Positions 6,549-10,289 of a stretch of 10,289 nt of DNA are shown here, in pieces. Position 1 is the stretch's first letter. Every line of letters starts with the position of its first letter. The position numbers and the translations under genes were made by a program. The notes under the pieces were generated by a model, which saw only the letters and a program-made list of their open reading frames with translations, was not told the DNA's origin and did no database searches. Source of the stretch: TMED26 sp002694075 (GTDB lineage: Bacteria > Pseudomonadota > Alphaproteobacteria > Thalassobaculales > Thalassobaculaceae); assembly GCA_036160575.1 (NCBI GenBank), contig JAYYDT010000043.1:1-10289 (forward strand), in the 5' to 3' direction.

Positions 6549-7535
6549 ATGGAACACAGGCAGAGCGGCTTAAACGGCGATTTTGGAATCATGATTGAGG
6601 GCGTGAGCCGTCGCGACCTTGATGATCCCGATTTCCAACACCACGCCTTTGACCTATGGACACGCCATGGCGGTCTGCTGGCCGTTCGCGGCGACGATTT
6701 GGCCGCCCTTTCGCCCGCCGCCTTGGTGGCCTGGTCCGAGGTCTTCGGCGCCGTCGAACAGGAAGGCATGACGGGCCGCGAAAGTATGAGCGTGCCGGGC
6801 TATCCGATCCTGAAAATTGGCAATGTGCGCGACGCGGCCGGCAATTTGAAGGCCAGCCTGGCGCGGGTGCCGGAATTGGCCAGCGATGACGATATCCGCT
6901 ATAATCCGGAGACGCGGCGGCCGGTCTGGCACACCGATTCCACCTTTCGCAAGCACCCGCCGATTGGCTCGGTTTTCCACTGCCGCTTGGCGCCGGATCG
7001 CGGCGGTGAAACCTTGTTCGCCGATATGCGGCGCGCCTATGCCGCGCTAGACGCGCCAACCCGGGCCAAGTTGGCGAATTTGGAGGCGGTTTGTTCGCTT
7101 GCCCATCACGACAAAAAAATCAGCTTGTATTCCCCCGACTACCCGGTGCTGACCGCCGAACAGCGCGCCGCCAATCCGCCCAACCGAGTGCCCGTGGTTT
7201 TGGAACATCCGAACAGCGGCGCGCCCGCGCTTTATGGATTGAACAGTTCGACCTGCGCGGTCCTGCCGCGCGGCGAGGCGATTGCCCAAGAAGTCCTGGA
7301 CCATTGCGATCTGGTCGGCGAGGAGCACCAGAGCGTGGACCTGCTGCGTGATTTGCTGCCCTTTATCACCGGACCCGATTTCACCGTGAAATGGGCGTGG
7401 CGGCCCGGCGATGTGGTGGTGTGGGACAATCGCTGCACTTTGCACGCGGCGACCGGCTATGATTATGAGCGGTATTTGCGCGAAATGTGGCGGCTGACCT
7501 TGCACGCGCCGAAGCAGGCGCGGGCGGCGGAATAA
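6549..7535 (+). CDS. TauD/TfdA-family Fe(II)/2-oxoglutarate-dependent dioxygenase
   Basis: This 328-residue cytoplasmic oxygenase couples 2-oxoglutarate decarboxylation to hydroxylation of an organic substrate. The iron facial triad is visible: His128-x-Asp130 in VWHTDSTF and the distal His299 in NRCTLHAATGYD. Arg311 and Arg315 in LREMWRL follow at the 2-oxoglutarate and substrate-anion positions. Blocks such as GGETLFADMRRAYAAL and VVLEHPNSGAPALYG resemble the 2,4-D dioxygenase TfdA and related herbicide- or sulfonate-cleaving enzymes more than a halogenase, since the HxD acid is intact. I chose the ATG at 6549, preceded by GGGGG (6536-6540), over the ATG at 6534, which has no ribosome site; the difference is five residues. 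It is divergent from the SABATH gene and convergent with the DMT transporter gene. The anionic substrate is inferred from family behaviour; its identity is unknown. Confidence 0.9.
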   Translation: MEHRQSGLNGDFGIMIEGVSRRDLDDPDFQHHAFDLWTRHGGLLAVRGDDLAALSPAALVAWSEVFGAVEQEGMTGRESMSVPGYPILKIGNVRDAAGNLKASLARVPELASDDDIRYNPETRRPVWHTDSTFRKHPPIGSVFHCRLAPDRGGETLFADMRRAYAALDAPTRAKLANLEAVCSLAHHDKKISLYSPDYPVLTAEQRAANPPNRVPVVLEHPNSGAPALYGLNSSTCAVLPRGEAIAQEVLDHCDLVGEEHQSVDLLRDLLPFITGPDFTVKWAWRPGDVVVWDNRCTLHAATGYDYERYLREMWRLTLHAPKQARAAE

Positions 7536-7541
7536 GCCCGC
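7520..7541. terminator. Stem-loop at the dioxygenase/DMT convergent ends
   Basis: GCGGGC (7520-7525) pairs perfectly with GCCCGC (7536-7541) around a 10-base loop that holds the dioxygenase stop codon TAA (7533-7535). With a two-base bulge the stem can extend outward to 7516 and 7543. No T-run follows. Confidence 0.35.
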
Positions 7542-7542
7542 C

Positions 7543-7572
7543 TCAATCAGCCGAGCCCCAATCAGCCGAGCT
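7543..7572. repeat. 15-base tandem duplication over the DMT stop codon
   Basis: CAATCAGCCGAGC occurs at 7544-7556 and 7559-7571, giving a tandem repeat with a 15-base period whose units differ only at their outermost bases. The period is a multiple of three, so on the minus strand both copies encode Leu-Gly followed by TGA in the same frame. The gene now stops at the inner copy (7562-7564), leaving the outer copy (TGA at 7547-7549) as a back-up stop. Confidence 0.75.
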
Positions 7573-8464
7573 CGCGGCCGCCTTTGTCGCGGCGATATTC
7601 GCTGTGAAAGACGTAAACGCCGCTGGCGATGATGATCGCCGCGCCAAGCAAGGTCGGGCCGTCCGGCAAGTCGTCGAACAGAAGCCAGCCGAAACCGACC
7701 GCCCACACGAAGGTTAAAAAGTTGAACGGTTGGATGGCGCTCGCCGGCGCCAGCACCAAGGCCTTGATAATTAAAAAATGCGCGATCACCGCGAACACCC
7801 CGGTAAAAATCAGCAAGCCCCACTCCTGAAGCGAAGGGGCGCGCCACACCAACGGCGCTATCACGGTCAGGCAAACCACGCCGACCAACCCTAAATAGAG
7901 CATCGAAACCTCGGCCCGGTCATGGCGGCCGGCGAGGCGCGTCAAAATCTGATAACTGGCCCACATCACCGCCCCAACCAGAGACAGCAGGTGAAAAGGG
8001 TTAAACACCCCGAAGCCGGGCCGCAGGATAATCAGCACACCGACGAAGCCGATAAGCACCGAGGCCCACCGACCCCAGCCATGGCTTTCCCCCAAAATCG
8101 GTTTTGACAGGGCGGTGACGATCAACGGCGCGCTGGCGGCAATCGCGATCACCTCGGCCAGTTGCAGATTTTTGAAAGCCAGGACAAAAACGCCGCTCAA
8201 GGCGGTCAACACCAGCGCGCGAAAAATCTGCAGGCGCGGTCGCTGGCTGACAAAGGCGCGCTTAAGAGACACTTGATTGCGCGTCGTCAGGGCGAGCCCG
8301 GCGCTGAGAAAGATGACCCAGCGGATCAGCAGAATTTGCGGCGGGTCGAAAAGGCCGGCTAGGATTTTAGTCACCGCGTCCAGGCTGGCCATGCACACGG
8401 TGGCGCAGCAAATCAGCAGCACACCCAACCGATGCTGGGCTTTGATGTCGATCCCTTGGGTCAT
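7562..8464 (-). CDS. EamA/DMT-family transporter
   Basis: This 300-residue inner-membrane protein has about ten hydrophobic helices in two EamA repeats (about residues 12-148 and 156-287). It belongs to the drug/metabolite transporter superfamily, whose bacterial members mostly export amino acids, metabolites or toxic compounds. Typical family blocks are ILGESHGWGRWASVLIGFVG (123-142), closing repeat 1 with the usual PILGE-to-ILRPG pattern, and PFNFLTFVWAVGFGWLLFDD (246-265), followed by GAAIIIASGVYVFHSEYRR in repeat 2. The basic tail RRDKGGRELG is short. The ATG at 8462-8464 has only a weak GAGA ribosome site. It is convergent with the dioxygenase gene and divergent from the TPR gene, and the strong inverted repeat at 8535-8561 lies in its upstream spacer. 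Substrate and direction cannot be told from the sequence. Confidence 0.9.
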   Translation of the reverse strand: MTQGIDIKAQHRLGVLLICCATVCMASLDAVTKILAGLFDPPQILLIRWVIFLSAGLALTTRNQVSLKRAFVSQRPRLQIFRALVLTALSGVFVLAFKNLQLAEVIAIAASAPLIVTALSKPILGESHGWGRWASVLIGFVGVLIILRPGFGVFNPFHLLSLVGAVMWASYQILTRLAGRHDRAEVSMLYLGLVGVVCLTVIAPLVWRAPSLQEWGLLIFTGVFAVIAHFLIIKALVLAPASAIQPFNFLTFVWAVGFGWLLFDDLPDGPTLLGAAIIIASGVYVFHSEYRRDKGGRELG

Positions 8465-8534
8465 GCGGTCTCTGTGGAAGGGCGGTTGAAGGGGTGTGAA
8501 ACCGCGACGCGGCGTTAGAAACTTTTCCGTTGTG

Positions 8535-8561
8535 CGGCGATATCATGGCACGATATCGCCG
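8535..8561. promoter_or_regulatory. Perfect inverted repeat in the DMT/TPR divergent spacer, candidate operator
   Basis: CGGCGATATC (8535-8544) and GATATCGCCG (8552-8561) are perfect 10-base arms around the 7-base spacer ATGGCAC. The repeat sits 70 bases from the DMT start and 38 bases from the TPR start, so one bound dimer could control both genes. Each arm ends in a GATATC palindrome. As RNA it would form a 10-pair hairpin, but the nearest T-run (8577-8581) is 15 bases further on, too far for a standard terminator. TTGTGC at 8530 could be a weak -35 box for the plus gene, with the repeat covering the spacer and -10. Confidence 0.55.
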
Positions 8562-8599
8562 AACGTCGCTCCGGTGTTTTTAAAAGAGAGGCCAAGGCC

Positions 8600-9889
8600 A
8601 TGCTGCGTGATCGCTATGACAACGTGTTATCCACCCAGTCGCAGGCGGCGCGCGATCATTACGTCGATGGCTTAGATCGCTTTTTGGCGGCTCGCGCCGG
8701 GGTTGAAGCGGCCTTTGAAGCGGCCATCGACGCCGACGACGGTTTCGCTCTGGCCCATTTGGCGTTGGCCCGGGTCCGCCAGGCCATGGGCCGCGGCGAG
8801 GACCGGATGGCGCCACTGGCGCGGGCCCGCGAACTCGCCGCCGACACCACCGCGCGCGAAAAGGCGCATATCGAGGCCATGGGCGATTTGGTGGCTGGCG
8901 ACGCGGCGAGCGGTTATCGGAAAATTCGCGCCCATCTTTTGGCGTATCCCCGCGACGCGCTTCTGGCCCATTCCTGTTGTGGCGTGTTTGGCCTCATTGG
9001 CTTTAGTGGCCAAGCTGGCCGCGAGGCCGAGCAATTGGCCTTCACCAACCAATTGGCGCCGGCCTATGGCGAGGATTGGTGGTTTTTATGCCAGCACGCT
9101 TTCTCGCAGATCGAAGCTGGCCAGACCGGACCGGCCACCGAAACGATCGAGCGCAGCCTGGCGCTAGAGCCGGATAACGCCCATGGCGCCCATATCCGCG
9201 CCCATGTTTACTATGAGGCGGGCGAGACCAAGGCCGGCTTCGACCATATCGAGGCCTGGCACCGCCAATACGACCCTTCGGCGCAATTGCATTGCCATGT
9301 CTCGTGGCATGTCGCGTTATGGGCCATGGAACTTGGTGACACCGCGCGCATGTGGGCGATCTATGACGCGGATTTGACGCCGCCGATTGACCGGCCGGGT
9401 AAATGGGGGCCGCCGATCAACCTGCTGACCGATGGGGTCGCGCTGTTCTACCGCGCGTCGCTCAATGGGGTGGATATCGCCCCCGCGCGCTGGCAGGCGC
9501 TGAGCGCCTACGCCGACCGATTTTTCGCGAAACCAGGCATCGCCTTCGCCGATGTTCACGCCGCTTTGGCCCATGCCATGGCCGGCAATATGGCGGCGGT
9601 CGACACCATTGTCACCGGCGCAGCCGGGCCCGCGGCGCCGGTGGTGCGGACCGTCGCCAGCGCCGCCAAAGCGCTGGCCGCCGGTGACTGGTGCGCCGTC
9701 ACCGATCAACTGACCCCGATTATGGCCGAGCACGAGCGGCTCGGTGGCAGCCGCGCGCAACGCGACCTGGTGGAATATATGCTGGTCAGTTCCTTGCTGG
9801 AGCGGGGCCAGGTGGACGAGGCCCGCCGCCTGATCGCCATGCGTCGGCCATTGAAAGCCCATGACGCCGCCATCGCCCGCATCCATTAA
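8600..9889 (+). CDS. TTC38-like tetratricopeptide repeat protein
   Basis: This 429-residue soluble helical protein resembles the TTC38 family (tetratricopeptide repeat protein 38), found in animals and many bacteria but without an assigned biochemical role. TPR-like helix pairs run through the chain: AFEAAIDADDGFALAHLALA near residues 39-58, IERSLALEPDNAHGAHIRAH in the middle, and a C-terminal pair ending in the RGQVDEARRLIAMR helix. The best family marker is HCHVSWHVALWAMELGD beginning at His231, with His233, Trp236 and His237, matching the CHxxWHxALxxxExGD block of TTC38. There is no signal peptide, membrane helix or catalytic domain. The ATG at 8600 is supported by GAGAGG at 8586-8591, eight bases upstream. 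It is divergent from the DMT gene, sharing the inverted repeat between them. A scaffold or binding role is likely by analogy with TPR proteins; the partner is unknown. Confidence 0.85.
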   Translation: MLRDRYDNVLSTQSQAARDHYVDGLDRFLAARAGVEAAFEAAIDADDGFALAHLALARVRQAMGRGEDRMAPLARARELAADTTAREKAHIEAMGDLVAGDAASGYRKIRAHLLAYPRDALLAHSCCGVFGLIGFSGQAGREAEQLAFTNQLAPAYGEDWWFLCQHAFSQIEAGQTGPATETIERSLALEPDNAHGAHIRAHVYYEAGETKAGFDHIEAWHRQYDPSAQLHCHVSWHVALWAMELGDTARMWAIYDADLTPPIDRPGKWGPPINLLTDGVALFYRASLNGVDIAPARWQALSAYADRFFAKPGIAFADVHAALAHAMAGNMAAVDTIVTGAAGPAAPVVRTVASAAKALAAGDWCAVTDQLTPIMAEHERLGGSRAQRDLVEYMLVSSLLERGQVDEARRLIAMRRPLKAHDAAIARIH

Positions 9890-9914
9890 GGCGGAACCGG
9901 TGTCGACCGGCGCC
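9890..9914. terminator. Bulged stem-loop directly after the TPR stop codon
   Basis: GGCG (9890-9893) pairs with CGCC (9911-9914), and CCGGT (9897-9901) with ACCGG (9906-9910), giving nine pairs with a GAA bulge and a GTCG tetraloop. It starts at the base after the TPR stop codon and ends 14 bases before the next gene's stop. No T-run follows. It is the longest stem among the four convergent junctions. Confidence 0.4.
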
Positions 9915-9928
9915 GTGGCGAGATCGGC

Positions 9929-10282
9929 TCAGTCGTCCAGCAGCAGGCGGTCGATTTCGTCTTCGTTCGGCGCGGCGAGGCGATATTTCGAGGCGGCCTG
10001 CATGCCCGATTGGAATTGGTCGTTGGTCACCAAGAGTTCCGCCGTCATTTTCGCGAAACCACCCGTGGCCATGCCGACCATTTCCAAGGTCGTGATCTGT
10101 TCCGGGGAGCATTCGATGATCTGAACGAAACCGGCCTCCGACGGTGAGTAGAAATAGGCCACCGTCCGCACGCCGCATTGGTCGTTTATGTCCCGCGCCG
10201 CCTGTTCCCGGTCGGTTGGGCTATTGACCAGCCCCCGGTATCCGTCGGTGGAATAAATGCCGCGAAATAGAAAAAATGCCAT
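9929..10282 (-). CDS. Small protein resembling the GYD family
   Basis: This 117-residue protein has no signal peptide or membrane helix. Its first 90 residues suggest a ferredoxin-like alpha/beta fold: a strand (AFFLFRGIYS), DGYRGLVNSPTDREQAARDI with the Ser/Pro-Arg-Ala pattern, a strand (TVAYFYSPSEAGFVQIIE), then SPEQITTLEMVGMATGGFAK and MTAELLVTNDQF. This order and the position of the Gly-rich helix resemble GYD-domain proteins, which are small and of unknown function. The C-terminal ANEDEIDRLLLDD-like acidic tail (actual residues PNEDEIDRLLLDD) extends past that domain. The ATG at 10280-10282 is only seven bases from the window edge, where GAAGAG is visible but too close to be a normal ribosome site. 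It is convergent with the TPR gene. The gene is likely real; the family call is tentative and made by eye. Confidence 0.6.
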   Translation of the reverse strand: MAFFLFRGIYSTDGYRGLVNSPTDREQAARDINDQCGVRTVAYFYSPSEAGFVQIIECSPEQITTLEMVGMATGGFAKMTAELLVTNDQFQSGMQAASKYRLAAPNEDEIDRLLLDD

Positions 10283-10289
10283 CTCTTCA

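Noticed and set aside
7047..7874. 275-residue open frame spanning the antisense of the dioxygenase and a wrong frame of the DMT gene
   Set aside because: It overlaps two well-supported genes and has no recognisable domain or start signal.
8535..8581. Inverted repeat plus later T-run read as an intrinsic terminator
   Set aside because: The T-run begins 15 bases after the stem, and both flanking genes start, not end, at this spacer; an operator role fits better.
1..10289. Mobile element, defence system, phage or CRISPR content
   Set aside because: No transposase, integrase, nuclease, repeat-spacer array or toxin-antitoxin pair was seen; all genes fit metabolic or transport families.

Overview
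The window is GC-rich, densely coded chromosomal DNA, most likely from an alphaproteobacterium (Rhodospirillales-like). That placing rests on codon use, NGG/NCC-rich proteins and gene content, not on a marker gene. I see no tRNA, rRNA, CRISPR array, insertion sequence, integrase or phage gene. It reads as ordinary accessory metabolism, not a mobile island.

Layout, left to right: the N-terminal 144 codons of a secreted gamma-glutamyltransferase (minus, cut by the window edge); a FIST-domain ligand-sensor protein (minus); an Old Yellow Enzyme-family ene-reductase (plus); a DHA2/EmrB-type 14-helix MFS exporter (minus); a non-coding stretch of about 420 bases; a small MAPEG-family membrane protein (plus); a SABATH-type carboxyl methyltransferase (minus); a TauD/TfdA-family Fe(II)/2-oxoglutarate dioxygenase (plus); an EamA/DMT-family transporter (minus); a TTC38-like TPR protein (plus); and a small protein resembling the GYD family (minus).

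From the FIST gene onward nine successive genes strictly alternate in strand, so none of them can share an operon with its direct neighbour. The convergent ends are only 5, 12, 26 and 39 bases apart. Each convergent junction can form a short GC-rich stem-loop, and in three of the four the plus-strand gene's stop codon lies in the loop. The divergent spacers (205, about 420, 152 and 135 bases) hold the only room for promoters. Several contain inverted repeats, the best being a perfect 10-base-arm repeat in front of the DMT and TPR genes.

Functionally, several products fit small-molecule and electrophile handling: Ggt and MAPEG (glutathione-linked families), an ene-reductase and two exporter-type transporters. 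The most unusual gene is the SABATH methyltransferase, a family best known from plants, where it methylates salicylate, jasmonate and indole-acetate. It is divergent from a TfdA-like dioxygenase, and both families act on small organic acids. A joint role is inference only.
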